From positions 2,170,001 to 2,234,000 of the forward strand of contig NZ_JACHJW010000001.1 of assembly GCF_014203835.1 (NCBI RefSeq): a DNA stretch of 64,000 nt, given 5' to 3'. Below are positions 27,509 to 36,933 of the stretch, in pieces (the stretch's first letter is position 1; each line of letters begins with the position of its first letter). The position numbers were made by a program, and so were the translations under genes. The notes beneath the pieces are model-generated. The model did not search any database and was not told where the DNA came from. It was given only the letters and a program-made list of their open reading frames with translations. The stretch comes from Micromonospora polyrhachis (GTDB lineage: Bacteria > Actinomycetota > Actinomycetes > Mycobacteriales > Micromonosporaceae).

Positions 27509-29089
27509 TCAGTGGAAGAAGTGCCGGGTCCCGGTGAAGTACATGGTGATCCCGGCGGCCTGCGCGGCGGCGACGACCTCCTCGTCACGTACCGAGCCGC
27601 CGGGCTGCACCACGGCCCGTACGCCCGCGTCGATCAGCACCTGCAACCCGTCGGCGAACGGGAAGAACGCGTCCGAGGCGGCCACCGCGCCCCGGGCCCG
27701 CTCGGCGCCGGCCCGAGTGACGGCGAGGTGCGCCGAGTCGACCCGGTTGACCTGCCCCATGCCCACCCCGACGGTTGCGCCGTCGGCGGCCAGCAGGATC
27801 GCGTTGCTCTTCACCGCGCGTACGGCCCGCCAGGCGAAGGCCAGGTCGCGCAGGGTGTCCGGGTCGGCCGCCTCGCCAGCCGCCAGCCGCCAGGTGGTCG
27901 GGTCGTCGCCGGGAGCGTCCACCCGGTCGGCCATCTGTACAAGTACGCCGCCGCTGACCTGCCGCCACTCGGCCGGCTGCGGCGACCAGGCGGGGGCGCG
28001 CAGCAGCCGGATGTTCTTCTTCGCGGCCAGCACCTCGACCGCGCCCTCGGCGTAGTCCGGGGCCACGACGACCTCGGTGAAGATCTCCGCCACCTGCTTG
28101 GCCAACTCGACGGAGACCGGCTGGTTGACCGCGATCACCCCGCCGTACGCCGACACCGGGTCGCAGGCGTGTGCCTTGCGGTGTGCCTCGGCCACATCCG
28201 AGCCGATCGCGATGCCGCACGGGTTGGCGTGCTTGATGATCGCCACCGCCGGAGCGTCGGCGAAGTCGTTGGCCGACCGCCACGCCGCGTCCGCGTCGAC
28301 GTAGTTGTTGTAGGACATCTCCTTGCCGTGCAACTGCTCGGCCTGGGCCAGCCCGGCCGGGGTACCGGCGTCGACGTAGAGCGCCGCCTGCTGGTGCGGG
28401 TTCTCCCCGTAGCGCAGGGTCGCGGCGGGGCGCAGGGCGAGCCCGGCGAACCCGGGCCACGCCTGACCTTCCTCGCTCATCGTCACCGCGCACCAGTTGG
28501 CGACGGCCACGTCGTACTCGGCGATGTCAGCGAAGGCGCGGGCGGCGAGCGCGCGGCGCTGCGCCAGCGTGAAGCCGCCGTCGGCCACGGCCGCCAACAC
28601 CAGGGGGTACGCCGAGACGTCGGTGACCACCGCCACCGAGGCGTGGTTCTTGGCGGCGGCGCGCACCATGGCCGGACCGCCGATGTCGATCTGCTCGATG
28701 CAGCTGTCGAAGTCGGCGCCGGAGGCGACCGTCTCGGTGAACGGGTAGAGGTTGGACACCAGCAGGTCGAACGGCTGTACGCCGAGCTCGTCGAGCTGGG
28801 CGACGTGACTGTCCAACCGTAGGTCGGCCAGAAGTCCGGCGTGCACCTTCGGGTGCAGGGTCTTGACCCGGCCGTCGAGGCACTCGGGGAACCCGGTCAC
28901 CTTCTCCACGGGCGTGACCGGCACCCCGGCCCGCTCGATGGTCGCGGCGGTGCTGCCGGTCGACACGATCTCGACCCCGGCGGCGTGCAGCGCCTGGGCC
29001 AGCTCGGTCAGCCCGGTCTTGTCGTACACGCTGATCATTGCGCGACGCACCGGGCGTCGACCGTCTACTGCGGACCCGCTCTGGCTCAC
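27509..29089 (-). CDS. purH: AICAR formyltransferase / IMP cyclohydrolase
   Basis: Catalyses the last two steps of IMP synthesis. The 526-residue protein has the N-terminal IMP cyclohydrolase (MGS-like) domain: [31 protein letters not shown], then [15 protein letters not shown] and NLYPF. The formyltransferase domain follows with [32 protein letters not shown], catalytic [12 protein letters not shown], and the C-terminal [27 protein letters not shown]. The start is GTG 29089, overlapping the purN stop in a GTGA junction, so the genes are coupled. The larger frame running up to 29626 is an overlap artefact with purN. Confidence 0.97.
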   Translation of the reverse strand: MSQSGSAVDGRRPVRRAMISVYDKTGLTELAQALHAAGVEIVSTGSTAATIERAGVPVTPVEKVTGFPECLDGRVKTLHPKVHAGLLADLRLDSHVAQLDELGVQPFDLLVSNLYPFTETVASGADFDSCIEQIDIGGPAMVRAAAKNHASVAVVTDVSAYPLVLAAVADGGFTLAQRRALAARAFADIAEYDVAVANWCAVTMSEEGQAWPGFAGLALRPAATLRYGENPHQQAALYVDAGTPAGLAQAEQLHGKEMSYNNYVDADAAWRSANDFADAPAVAIIKHANPCGIAIGSDVAEAHRKAHACDPVSAYGGVIAVNQPVSVELAKQVAEIFTEVVVAPDYAEGAVEVLAAKKNIRLLRAPAWSPQPAEWRQVSGGVLVQMADRVDAPGDDPTTWRLAAGEAADPDTLRDLAFAWRAVRAVKSNAILLAADGATVGVGMGQVNRVDSAHLAVTRAGAERARGAVAASDAFFPFADGLQVLIDAGVRAVVQPGGSVRDEEVVAAAQAAGITMYFTGTRHFFH

Positions 29090-29706
29090 GGGATGGTGAC
29101 CTTTCTTCCGATAATCGTCCAACCCTCGCGGACCAGCCGGCCGATCTGTTCGACCAGCTGACGCCGTTCGGCTTCCTTGATGCGTTCGGTGAGGGTCTCC
29201 TCGTCGTCGTCGTCGAGCACCGGTACCGCCACCTGGGCGACGATCGGACCGGTGTCGACTCCCGCGTCGACGAAGAACAGGGTGGCCCCGGTGAGCTTGA
29301 CGCCGTAGGCGAGCGCGTCCCGGGGGCCGTGGATGCCCGGAAACGCGGGCAGCAGGGTGTTGTGCGTGTTGAGGTAGCGATCGCCGAAGGCGGCGAGGAA
29401 GTGTGGCCCGACGAGTTTGAGGAAGCCGGCCGAGATGACCAGGTCGGGACGATGCTCCGCGATGCGCGCCGTGAGTGCGCGGTCCCAGTCCTCGCGGCTC
29501 GGGTACGCCCTGACTGGCTCGACGAAGACCGGCACGCCGGCTGCGGCGGCCCGGTCGAGGCCGGCTGTCCCGTCCCGGTCCGCGCCGACGGCAACCACCT
29601 GCGCGCCGTAGGCCGGGTCGGCGCATGCGTCCAACAACGCCTGCAGGTTGCTGCCGGAGCCGGAGATGAGGACGACGAGGCGGGCGGCCGCCGCAGGCTC
29701 AGTCAC
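29086..29706 (-). CDS. purN: Phosphoribosylglycinamide formyltransferase
   Basis: Transfers a formyl group from 10-formyl-THF to GAR in purine synthesis. The 206-residue length is standard. It begins [20 protein letters not shown] (phosphate-binding loop), and has the folate/catalytic block [14 protein letters not shown], catalytic Asn and His in [15 protein letters not shown], and the Asp in [17 protein letters not shown]. It leads the purN-purH operon; folD nearby supplies the formyl donor. The operon promoter should lie in 29707-29935, shared with the divergent dispanin-like gene. Confidence 0.97.
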   Translation of the reverse strand: MTEPAAAARLVVLISGSGSNLQALLDACADPAYGAQVVAVGADRDGTAGLDRAAAAGVPVFVEPVRAYPSREDWDRALTARIAEHRPDLVISAGFLKLVGPHFLAAFGDRYLNTHNTLLPAFPGIHGPRDALAYGVKLTGATLFFVDAGVDTGPIVAQVAVPVLDDDDEETLTERIKEAERRQLVEQIGRLVREGWTIIGRKVTIP

Positions 29707-29935
29707 GACAGCACCCTATCGGGCAGGTCGGAGGGCCCTTCCGGCCCCTCCACCGGCAACCATCACAATTTCTGACCGATGTGACAACTGCTCGGCAAGT
29801 TGCCAGCGCAGCACCCCCCCGGTGTCGCTTGCATTCGGTACGCTGCCGGACGCTCCGGAGTTTGGTCTCTCGATGAACGGCCGCTCTCCGTAGCCCTCCA
29901 CCCACGAGAGACGACGGCACAAGGAGTCCACCACC

Positions 29936-30229
29936 ATGCAGCCCGGCTACCCCTCGCAACAGCCGCAGCAGATCGACAACAACATGACGATGTCCATCGT
30001 CGCGATCTTCCTGTTCTGGCCGCTGGCCATCCCGGCCATCATGGCCGCATCCAAGGTCAACCCGCTGCTTCAGCAGGGTAACTATGCTGCTGCCCAGGCA
30101 GCCGCCGCCGATTCCAAGAAGTGGTCGAAGCTGGCCCTGATCATCGGCCTCGTCCTCTGGGCCATCAACATCATCTGCTGCGTCATCTGGTTCATCATCA
30201 GCTTGTCGGCAGCCTCGACCAGTGTCTGA
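29936..30229 (+). CDS. CD225/dispanin-family small membrane protein
   Basis: A 97-residue protein with a short Pro/Gln N-terminus, a first hydrophobic segment (MTMSIVAIFLFWPLAIPAIM), a cytoplasmic amphipathic loop (ASKVNPLLQQGNYAAAQAAA then SKKWSKLA) and a second span (LALIIGLVLWAINIICC). This two-span pattern is the CD225/dispanin signature, including the small-residue loop. Bacterial members are of unknown role, perhaps membrane curvature or fluidity. ATG 29936 follows AGGAGT. The next gene, 30 bases downstream, begins with nearly the same DNA. Confidence 0.85.
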   Translation: MQPGYPSQQPQQIDNNMTMSIVAIFLFWPLAIPAIMAASKVNPLLQQGNYAAAQAAAADSKKWSKLALIIGLVLWAINIICCVIWFIISLSAASTSV

Positions 30230-30259
30230 GCGCATCTAAGTTCCTGACAGGAGTCACAC

Positions 30260-30859
30260 ATGCAGCCCGGCTATCCCGACCAGGACCCGTACGGTCAGCA
30301 ACCACCGCCCCAGGATCCCTACGCGCAGCCGCAGCAGCCGTACGGGCAGCCCACCTCGGGTCAGCCGGGATACGGGGACCCCACCTCGGGCCAGCCGTAC
30401 GGGCAGCCCACGTCGGGCCAGCCGGGATACGGGGACCCTGTTTCCGGTCAGCCGTACGGGCAGCCGGTGTACCCGGATCCGTACGGGCAGCAGCCCAGCT
30501 CGGGCCAGCCGTACGGTGCTGGTCAGCCATACGGTGCTGGTCAGCCATACGGTGCGGCGGGATACCCACCGGTTCCGGGCTACCCGGCACCACCTGCCCA
30601 ACAGCAGAACACGCTCGGTCTGCTCTCGATGATCCTCGGTATCGTGGCCATCCCGACGTTCTGCTGCTACCTCGGCATCCCGCTGGGTGTCGCGGCGGTG
30701 GTGATGGGTTTCCTCGGCAAGCAGAAGGCGGACCAGGGGCTGGCCGACAACCGGGGTCAGGCGTTGGCCGGTCTGATCTGCGGCGCGGTCGCCGTCGGGC
30801 TCAGCATCCTCCTCATCATCCTGCAGTTCGGATTGGCCCTCGTGCCGACCACCTACTGA
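30260..30859 (+). CDS. DUF4190-type membrane protein with Gly/Pro/Gln/Tyr repeats
   Basis: A 199-residue protein. The first 110 residues are a low-complexity tail of SGQPYGQP, SGQPGYGDP and AGQPYG units. Then come two spans, LGLLSMILGIVAIPTFCCYLG and IPLGVAAVVMGFLG, a KQKADQGLADNRGQALAGLI loop and a final span. The hydrophobic module corresponds to DUF4190, common in actinomycetes beside dispanins and of unknown function; the tail is probably disordered and cytoplasmic or a condensate-like scaffold. Its 5' end copies that of the preceding gene (see findings). Confidence 0.85.
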   Translation: MQPGYPDQDPYGQQPPPQDPYAQPQQPYGQPTSGQPGYGDPTSGQPYGQPTSGQPGYGDPVSGQPYGQPVYPDPYGQQPSSGQPYGAGQPYGAGQPYGAAGYPPVPGYPAPPAQQQNTLGLLSMILGIVAIPTFCCYLGIPLGVAAVVMGFLGKQKADQGLADNRGQALAGLICGAVAVGLSILLIILQFGLALVPTTY

Positions 30860-30878
30860 GTAGGTCGGCCACGTGTTC

Positions 30879-30907
30879 GGGGCGCTCCGGAACTTCCGGG
30901 GCGCCCC
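30879..30907. terminator. Terminator between convergent genes
   Basis: GGGGCGCTCCGG (30879-30890) pairs with CCGGGGCGCCCC (30896-30907) with one G-U pair and a 5-base loop, between the DUF4190 and DUF6350 genes. Confidence 0.8.
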
Positions 30908-30913
30908 GCCGCG

Positions 30914-32233
30914 TCAGTGGGAACGGTCGGTGAAGACCCGGGCAGCGGTGATGCCGATCATGGTGCTCGCCACCAGCACGAGCGCGGCGATGGCCGCAAC
31001 CAGCCAGGGCACCGGCCCCATCTGCACCAACCGGCCGCCGCCGAGCGGCCCGCCCGAGACCATGGCGGCGAACCCGAGCGACGCACCGGCCACCGGTCCG
31101 GCAATCGCCGCCGCCGCGAACAGCCGAAGCCAGCCGACCGGTGTGCGATCCCGAGCGGCGATGCGCAGCGTCCGGCGGGTGCCCAACCAACCGGCGGCCA
31201 TACCGGCGAGCACCGGTATGGCGAGCAACAGCGCACCAAAGCCGCCGACGGGTCCGCTCGGGAGACCGGCGACCAGGGGTATGGCGGGCAGCGCGCCGAC
31301 CGTCACCTCGGTGGTGCGTACGGCGGTGTCGGTGCCGACTGCGAACCCTGGCCCGAGCAGGTAACAGGCGGCCCAGATCGCGGCGTTGGGCGCGTAGGCG
31401 ACGCTGACCAGGGTGATACCCGCCTGCCCAGCCACCCCGGTCCGATAGGCGCCGAGCATGTCGCTGGCCTCGCCGCCGCCGGTGGCCACGGCGAGTCCCG
31501 CCACGCCGGCTCCAGCCCCGAGTACGAGCAGTGCGGCTACCAGCCCGGTACGCACCCCGTCCCGCAGGGCGGCGGGAGTCTGCCCGGCCAACACCCCCAG
31601 GGCACGGGTGCTGCGTGCCGCGCCGAGCAGCGCCGACAGGGCACCGAAGGCGGCGAAGGTCAGGCCCGCCCGGGGCGGGGGGACGGTGATCCCGCTGAGG
31701 TCGACGGCGACCGCTGCGAGGGCACCGAGCACGCCGTACCAGAGGCCGACCGTGCCCGCGACGGCGAGTGCCTGCCGGGGCGAGCCGCGCCGCTGCGCGC
31801 CGATGGCCCGGCTGGTGTGTACGCCGGCCCGGGCGACCCGCCATGCCGCGAGAGCGCCGAGGGCCAGCGGTGCGAGGCCGATCGGACCAGCGCTGGTGCC
31901 CAGCGGCACACCGTGCCCCAGCAACCAGCCGGCAAGGCCGATCCGGATGGCCCCGGTGAAGGTGGCCGCATCCTCGGTGAGCTGGGCCAGGGCCAGGACG
32001 GTGGCGACCGGGAGGAACGAGACGAGCGCCGCCCAGCACGTGTTGACGCCGGCAGCGACCGCCAGTGGAGCCCGACGGCGGGGACGCGGTTCCACACCGG
32101 ACCGCTGCACGGGTGGGCGACCGGTCCGGCGGGGCGGTACCTCGACCGGCTCGACCCCGCGGTCGAGCGGGTCGGTGTCGCCAACCTCCGAATGAGCGGA
32201 ACGGTGCGGCGGATCAGGGGGGACGGGTGGCAT
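30914..32233 (-). CDS. DUF6350-family polytopic membrane protein
   Basis: A 439-residue protein with a 55-residue Pro/Arg-rich cytoplasmic N-terminus followed by about nine to ten membrane spans, starting PLAVAAGVNTCWAALVSFLPVA. LAGWLLGHGVPLGTSAGPIGLAPLALGALAAWRVARAG is highly characteristic of the actinobacterial family now called DUF6350 (sometimes annotated as a cell-division protein PerM), which commonly lies next to purN/purH and sucCD, as here. No catalytic motif is visible. Its function is not established to my knowledge; the conserved neighbourhood, not the sequence, is the main lead. Confidence 0.85.
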   Translation of the reverse strand: MPPVPPDPPHRSAHSEVGDTDPLDRGVEPVEVPPRRTGRPPVQRSGVEPRPRRRAPLAVAAGVNTCWAALVSFLPVATVLALAQLTEDAATFTGAIRIGLAGWLLGHGVPLGTSAGPIGLAPLALGALAAWRVARAGVHTSRAIGAQRRGSPRQALAVAGTVGLWYGVLGALAAVAVDLSGITVPPPRAGLTFAAFGALSALLGAARSTRALGVLAGQTPAALRDGVRTGLVAALLVLGAGAGVAGLAVATGGGEASDMLGAYRTGVAGQAGITLVSVAYAPNAAIWAACYLLGPGFAVGTDTAVRTTEVTVGALPAIPLVAGLPSGPVGGFGALLLAIPVLAGMAAGWLGTRRTLRIAARDRTPVGWLRLFAAAAIAGPVAGASLGFAAMVSGGPLGGGRLVQMGPVPWLVAAIAALVLVASTMIGITAARVFTDRSH

Positions 32234-32302
32234 CAGCGCCTACTCTGACACGTCCGCGAAACGGCCGCTGGCTGACACCACCGCTGGTCGCACCACCAGT
32301 TT

Positions 32303-32324
32303 CGTGATATGCCCACATATCACG
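32303..32324. promoter_or_regulatory. Perfect palindromic site upstream of the DUF6350 gene
   Basis: CGTGATATG (32303-32311) and its exact complement (32316-32324) are separated by CCCA. The site lies 70 bases upstream of the DUF6350 start, in a locally AT-rich patch where the promoter would be. This is the size expected of a dimeric regulator operator. Confidence 0.5.
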
Positions 32325-32400
32325 CTTACCAGACGCATCCTCGGAGGACCACCGCGTTCACCAGGACCAGGGAACGAGACCCCCGGGTACGCAGACGAAC

Positions 32401-32429
32401 GGGGCCGGCCGCACACCGCGGCCGACCCC
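32401..32429. terminator. Terminator downstream of sucD
   Basis: GGGGCCGGCCGC (32401-32412) pairs with GCGGCCGACCCC (32418-32429), one mismatch, loop of 5 bases, 15 bases beyond the sucD stop. Confidence 0.75.
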
Positions 32430-32443
32430 GTCACGGGTGGTAC

Positions 32444-33331
32444 TCAGTTACCGGTCATGATCTCCCGCATCAGGCGGGCGGTCTCGGTCGGCGTCTTGCC
32501 GACCTTGACGCCGACCGCCTCCAGCGCCGCCTTCTTGGCCTCGGCGGTGCCGGACGAGCCGGAGATGATCGCCCCGGCGTGACCCATCGTCTTACCGGGC
32601 GGCGCGGTGAAACCGGCGATGTAGCCGACCACCGGCTTGGTCACGTTGGCCTTGATGAACTCGGCGGCCCGCTCCTCGGCGTCGCCACCGATCTCACCGA
32701 TCATCACGATCGCGTCGGTCTCCGGGTCGGCCTCGAAGGCCGCGAGCGCGTCGATGTGGGTGGTGCCGATGATCGGGTCGCCACCGATGCCGACGCAGGT
32801 GGAGAAGCCGATGTCGCGCAGCTCGTACATCATCTGGTAGGTCAGCGTGCCGCTCTTGCTGACCAGGCCGATCCGGCCGGAGCCGGTGATGTCGGCCGGG
32901 ATGATGCCGGCGTTGGACGCACCGGGCGAGGCGATGCCCGGGCAGTTGGGGCCGATGATCCGGGTCTGCTCACCCTTGGCCACGTTGTAGGCCCAGAACG
33001 CGGCGGTGTCGTGCACCGGCACGCCCTCGGTGATCACCACGGCGAGGTCGATGCCGGCGTCGATCGCCTCGATCACGGCGCCCTTGGTGAACTGCGGCGG
33101 TACGAAGATGACCGTGGCGTCCGCACCGGTGGCCTGGATGGCGTCGGCCACGCTGGCGAAGACGGGCAGCTCGGTGCCGTCGAAGTCGACCGTCTGACCC
33201 GCCTTGCGCGGGTTCACGCCGCCGACCACGTTGGTGCCGGCCGCGAGCATCCGCCGGGTGTGCTTCATGCCCTCGGAGCCGGTCATCCCCTGGACGATGA
33301 CCTTCGAGTCCTTGGTCAGCCAGATTGCCAT
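32444..33331 (-). CDS. sucD: Succinyl-CoA synthetase alpha subunit
   Basis: The CoA-binding, phosphohistidine-bearing subunit of succinyl-CoA ligase in the TCA cycle. The 295-residue protein starts [21 protein letters not shown], has the Rossmann [14 protein letters not shown] segment and [22 protein letters not shown], and its active-site His is in [28 protein letters not shown] 33331 follows the sucC stop by a single base, so translation is coupled. An in-frame extension to 33379 lies inside sucC and is not used. Confidence 0.97.
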   Translation of the reverse strand: MAIWLTKDSKVIVQGMTGSEGMKHTRRMLAAGTNVVGGVNPRKAGQTVDFDGTELPVFASVADAIQATGADATVIFVPPQFTKGAVIEAIDAGIDLAVVITEGVPVHDTAAFWAYNVAKGEQTRIIGPNCPGIASPGASNAGIIPADITGSGRIGLVSKSGTLTYQMMYELRDIGFSTCVGIGGDPIIGTTHIDALAAFEADPETDAIVMIGEIGGDAEERAAEFIKANVTKPVVGYIAGFTAPPGKTMGHAGAIISGSSGTAEAKKAALEAVGVKVGKTPTETARLMREIMTGN

Positions 33332-33332
33332 C

Positions 33333-34511
33333 TCAGACCCCCGCAGCCGCGAGCTCGGCGGCGCGCTCGGCCGCTCCATCCATGGTGTCCACCCGCTCGA
33401 CGAGCGGGTTCGCGGCGTCGTTGAGGATCGCCCGACCCGCCTCGGCGTTGTTACCGTCCAGCCGGACGACGAGCGGCTTGGTGACCTTCTCGCCCCGCTG
33501 CTCCAGCAGTTCCAGGGCCTGGACGATGCCGTTGGCCACCTCGTCGCAGGCGGTGATTCCGCCGAAGACGTTGACGAAGACGCTGCGCACCGCCGGGTCG
33601 GACAGGACGATCTCCAGCCCGTTGGCCATCACCGCCGCGCTCGCGCCACCGCCGATGTCGAGGAAGTTCGCCGGCTTGACCCCGCCGTGCCGCTCGCCCG
33701 CGTACGCCACCACGTCAAGGGTGGACATGACCAGGCCGGCACCGTTGCCGATGATGCCGACCTCGCCGTCGAGCTTGACGTAGTTGAGGTCCTTCTCCTT
33801 GGCCCGCTGCTCCAGCGGGTCCACGGCAGCCTGGTCGACCAGGGCCTCGTGGTCCGGGTGCCGGAACGCGGCGTTGCCGTCCAGCGTCACCTTCGCGTCG
33901 AGGCAGAGCACCGTGCCGTCCGCGGTCTTGGCCAGCGGGTTGACCTCCACCAGGGTGGCGTCCTCGGCGACGAACGTCTGCCACAGCTTGACCGCGATGG
34001 CGGTGATCTGGTCGGCCACCTCGGCCGGGAACTTGGCGGCGGCGACGATCTCCCGCGCCTTCGCCTCGTCCACCCCGACGTTGGCGTCGATAGCGATCTT
34101 GGCGACCTTGTCCGGGGTCTCCGCCGCGACCTGCTCGATGTCCATGCCACCAGCCACGCTGGCGATGCAGAGGAAGGTACGGTTGGCCCGGTCGAGCAGG
34201 TACGAGAAGTAGTACTCCTCGGCGATGTTCGCGGTAACCGTGATCATCACCTTGTGGACGGTGTGACCCTTGATGTCCATGCCCAGGATGTCGCCGGCCC
34301 GAGCCGTCGTCTCCTCGGTCCCCTCGGCGAGCTTCACCCCGCCGGCCTTGCCACGGCCCCCGACCTTCACCTGCGCCTTGACGACCACCCGGTCACCGAG
34401 GCGCTCGGCGATCGCCCGGGCCTCCTCCGGGGTCGTGGCGACGCCGCCGGCGAGCACGGGCAACCCGTGCCGCTCGAACAGGTCACGCCCCTGGTATTCG
34501 TACAGGTCCAC
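33333..34511 (-). CDS. sucC: Succinyl-CoA synthetase beta subunit
   Basis: The ATP-grasp, nucleotide-specificity subunit. The 392-residue protein begins [19 protein letters not shown], typical of the family, followed by [20 protein letters not shown] (nucleotide-binding), [21 protein letters not shown] (metal-binding) and the C-terminal [19 protein letters not shown] and [15 protein letters not shown] blocks that contact the alpha subunit. It is the first gene of the sucCD operon. The promoter should lie within 34512-34698, between the gene and the next terminator. Confidence 0.97.
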   Translation of the reverse strand: MDLYEYQGRDLFERHGLPVLAGGVATTPEEARAIAERLGDRVVVKAQVKVGGRGKAGGVKLAEGTEETTARAGDILGMDIKGHTVHKVMITVTANIAEEYYFSYLLDRANRTFLCIASVAGGMDIEQVAAETPDKVAKIAIDANVGVDEAKAREIVAAAKFPAEVADQITAIAVKLWQTFVAEDATLVEVNPLAKTADGTVLCLDAKVTLDGNAAFRHPDHEALVDQAAVDPLEQRAKEKDLNYVKLDGEVGIIGNGAGLVMSTLDVVAYAGERHGGVKPANFLDIGGGASAAVMANGLEIVLSDPAVRSVFVNVFGGITACDEVANGIVQALELLEQRGEKVTKPLVVRLDGNNAEAGRAILNDAANPLVERVDTMDGAAERAAELAAAGV

Positions 34512-34698
34512 GATTGTGTGTCCCGTCCCGTCTCCGCGACGCGCCGTCGCGCCGCCGCCAGCGTGAATTGAGTTGACGCCTGTCGTCAGATGAAACAGGC
34601 CATCGGCCGCAGCCTAGCGAGGTGGGCACCGCCGGCAACCGAGCGGGTGCGCGGTGTGCGGTAATGCACAGACCGACCGGAGCGCCGGCTTGTTCGGA

Positions 34699-34725
34699 GC
34701 GGTCCCGACCACCCGCCGGGACCGC
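34699..34725. terminator. Terminator of the preceding minus-strand gene
   Basis: GCGGTCCCG (34699-34707) pairs perfectly with CGGGACCGC (34717-34725), 9-base loop, immediately after the stop codon of the gene ending at 34727. Confidence 0.75.
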
Positions 34726-34726
34726 C

Positions 34727-35545
34727 CTAGCTTACCGGGCACCGACCGGCCGAGAAGTGGCCGATGGCCTGCATGATCTCTGCTTCGGGCCGGTCCGCGA
34801 AGTTGACGGTGGCGGTCAGACCGGTGCCGAAGACCCCCTGCATCATGCTGCTGTCTACGGCGGTGTACGCCCCGAGGTTGCCAAGCATCCGGGGATCGCG
34901 GAGTTTGACGCAGACATACTTGTTGAACGTCCAGCGACGGCGGTAGACCTGCTCGACCGCCTCCCAGGGCAGCCAGATCGCCTGTCCCCGGGTGGGCCGG
35001 GTCTTGATCCACATTCCGGCCGGCCCCACCGCCAGCACCGGCCCGCCCGAGGCGACCATCCAGTACTGCAGGCCGAACAGCCCTCCGAAGGTCACGAGGA
35101 AGATCCCGATCCCGATCGCGGCCATGTCGAAACTGCCGGCCATCGCCATCAGGCCCAACGGGCAGGCACCGATCAGGAGGGCGAAAGCCATCAGCCCACC
35201 GAAGAAGAGCAGGTGTTTGCGCCCGCTTGGCCGTACGACGAACGGTTGGTCCTCGGGAATTCGCTTCACCACCGGTGCCGGCGCGGGCGGGGGTTGCTGC
35301 TGCCACCCGCCGGGCCCAGCCGGCTGCTGCTGGGGCCACGCGTGCTGCCCTGGCTGGGCGGGGCCGCCCGGCTGCTGGGGCCACGCGGGTGGGGCCGGCT
35401 GGGCGGGGCCGCCCGGCTGCTGGGGCCACGCGGGTGGGGCCGGCTGGACAGGACCGACTGGCTGCTGGGGCCACGCGGGTGGGGCCGGCGGCTGCTGCGG
35501 CCATCCGCCGGACGTGGGGGGCGGCTGGTGCGGGGGAACGGTCAT
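34727..35545 (-). CDS. Membrane protein with proline-rich WPQQP repeats
   Basis: A 272-residue protein in two parts. Residues 1-95 are Pro/Gln/Trp repeats (units such as PPAWPQQPGGPAQPA, three near-identical copies encoded by 45-base DNA repeats at about 35360-35500). The rest has two adjacent hydrophobic spans (LLFFGGLMAFALLIGACPLGL and AAIGIGIFLVTFGGLFGLQYWM) followed by a PH-like cytoplasmic region (VLAVGPAGMWIKTRPTRGQAIWLPWEAVEQVY). The last part, a bPH-type domain reading, is my inference. Function unknown. Monocistronic. Confidence 0.8.
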   Translation of the reverse strand: MTVPPHQPPPTSGGWPQQPPAPPAWPQQPVGPVQPAPPAWPQQPGGPAQPAPPAWPQQPGGPAQPGQHAWPQQQPAGPGGWQQQPPPAPAPVVKRIPEDQPFVVRPSGRKHLLFFGGLMAFALLIGACPLGLMAMAGSFDMAAIGIGIFLVTFGGLFGLQYWMVASGGPVLAVGPAGMWIKTRPTRGQAIWLPWEAVEQVYRRRWTFNKYVCVKLRDPRMLGNLGAYTAVDSSMMQGVFGTGLTATVNFADRPEAEIMQAIGHFSAGRCPVS

Positions 35546-35768
35546 GACTCGGCTCCTGAGGGCGGCGGTACGGCCTACGGGTCATGGGGTGACGCGCACA
35601 GGCTACGGCCGGGAGCCACTCGATGGGAAAACTGTCGACTCTTTTCGGCCGTCGCGTAACCCAGGCCGGAGGGCGTCGTTGAGTCAGATGTCAGAGCGCG
35701 AACGAGCGCGATGGCGGGAGCGGCCGATGCCCTGTCGGTCGAGGGGTGGCGGCGGGGCATCGTGCATA

Positions 35769-35805
35769 GAGAGGCCGGACGTGTGAGGGGTGCGTCCGGC
35801 CTCTC
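35769..35805. terminator. Terminator downstream of the B12-binding gene
   Basis: GAGAGGCCGGACG (35769-35781) pairs perfectly with 35793-35805 around an 11-base loop. The rest of the 35546-35870 interval shows no gene or other structure I can support. Confidence 0.8.
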
Positions 35806-35870
35806 CCCCCGTCTTCGGACATCGCCGCCACTGTCGCCCGGCCACCGATGAGCCGCCCGCTCGCAGCGAC

Positions 35871-36275
35871 TCAGGCGACCTGTTGGGCCACGTTCTGGTT
35901 GACCCAGTCCACGATTGACCTGGTCGTCGCGCCGGGCGTGAAGATCTTCGCCACCCCGAGCCGCTCCAGCTCCGGGATGTCGGCCTCCGGAATGATGCCG
36001 CCGCCGAAGACCATGATGTCCTCGGCGTCTCGCTCGGCCAGCAGTTCCAGCACGCGCCGGAAGAGCGTCATGTGCGCCCCGGAGAGTACGGAGAGACCGA
36101 TGATGTCGGCGTCCTCCTGGATGGCTGCCTCGACGATCTGCTCCGGCGTCTGGTGCAGCCCGGTGTAGATGACCTCCATGCCGGCATCCCGCAGCGCGCG
36201 AGCAACCACCTTGGCACCACGATCGTGCCCGTCCAGCCCCGGCTTGGCCACCACGACCCGAATTCGAGAGCTCAT
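35871..36275 (-). CDS. Stand-alone cobalamin-binding subunit of an acyl-CoA mutase
   Basis: A 134-residue protein equal to the C-terminal B12 domain of methylmalonyl-CoA mutase: [24 protein letters not shown] carries the DxHxxG motif whose His binds cobalt, [13 protein letters not shown] the SxL motif, and [19 protein letters not shown] the GG motif contacting the nucleotide tail. It starts MSSRIRVV at ATG 36275. Such small subunits pair with a separate catalytic chain, as in isobutyryl-CoA mutase or 2-hydroxyisobutyryl-CoA mutase, but no large subunit is encoded in this window. The substrate therefore remains open. Confidence 0.93.
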   Translation of the reverse strand: MSSRIRVVVAKPGLDGHDRGAKVVARALRDAGMEVIYTGLHQTPEQIVEAAIQEDADIIGLSVLSGAHMTLFRRVLELLAERDAEDIMVFGGGIIPEADIPELERLGVAKIFTPGATTRSIVDWVNQNVAQQVA

Positions 36276-36933
36276 CAGCGCAACACCTTTCAGGGCGGCA
36301 TCCGCGGCAACTACCTTAACGAACGGTAACCTGCCTCCCGCGTACTCCGGAAGCCGGGAGTGGTTAGCCCCTCAGCGGCCAACGTCGACGTGAGCATCGA
36401 CGGCGTACCCGGTCGGACGACAGCAGATCGGCATCACCATCGGCCCGTACCCGCCACCCGCCGGCACAGTGGACCGATGCTGCGGATCCTCACCCCGCGG
36501 CGGTGGGCGACCTCGGCCACGGGCCGGCTACGGGTGCTGGGGGCGCGCCCTGACCGTCAGCCGGCCCGACCGTCAGCCAGCCCGACCGCGACCCGCACCC
36601 GCACCCGCACCCGCACCGATCTGACCTGGCTTGCCCCGCAGGATCCCACCAGCGCCCCGGACAAGGAATATGACGATCCGCTGCCGGTCACAGACGGAAC
36701 GCTACTAACGAAGGTATCCGCAAAACGTTACGACCTAGGCTATTCCATAGCGGACAGCCGCACTCCGTATCAGTGATTTGCGCGGTGCGGCTTGTGAGTC
36801 GTCTGGGGGTTGGCTACCGTGTCCAACGGTTGCCATCAGGCCCACAGCCGGGTGACGACGCGGTGATCCAGCGTTCATCTCCTGATACGACGCTGGTGAA
36901 GCCGCCTTATTGACCCGATAACGGAGGATGTGC
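36276..36933. other. Long intergenic region upstream of the first M23 gene
   Basis: The B12-subunit gene and the M23 gene are divergent, with about 650 bases between. The first half is GC-rich, with a short CCCGCA-type hexamer run near 36590-36615. The second half (36660-36920) is AT-richer than the surroundings (for example AAAACGTTACGACC near 36721) and probably contains promoter and 5' leader. I looked for the ydaO (c-di-AMP) riboswitch often found before such peptidase genes and did not find its conserved blocks. A 138-codon open frame here is not convincing. Confidence 0.6.

Noticed and set aside
36360-36776. A 138-codon open frame upstream of the first M23 gene
   Set aside because: Low-complexity RTRTRT stretch, poor codon bias in the second half, and no ribosome site; more likely promoter and leader DNA.
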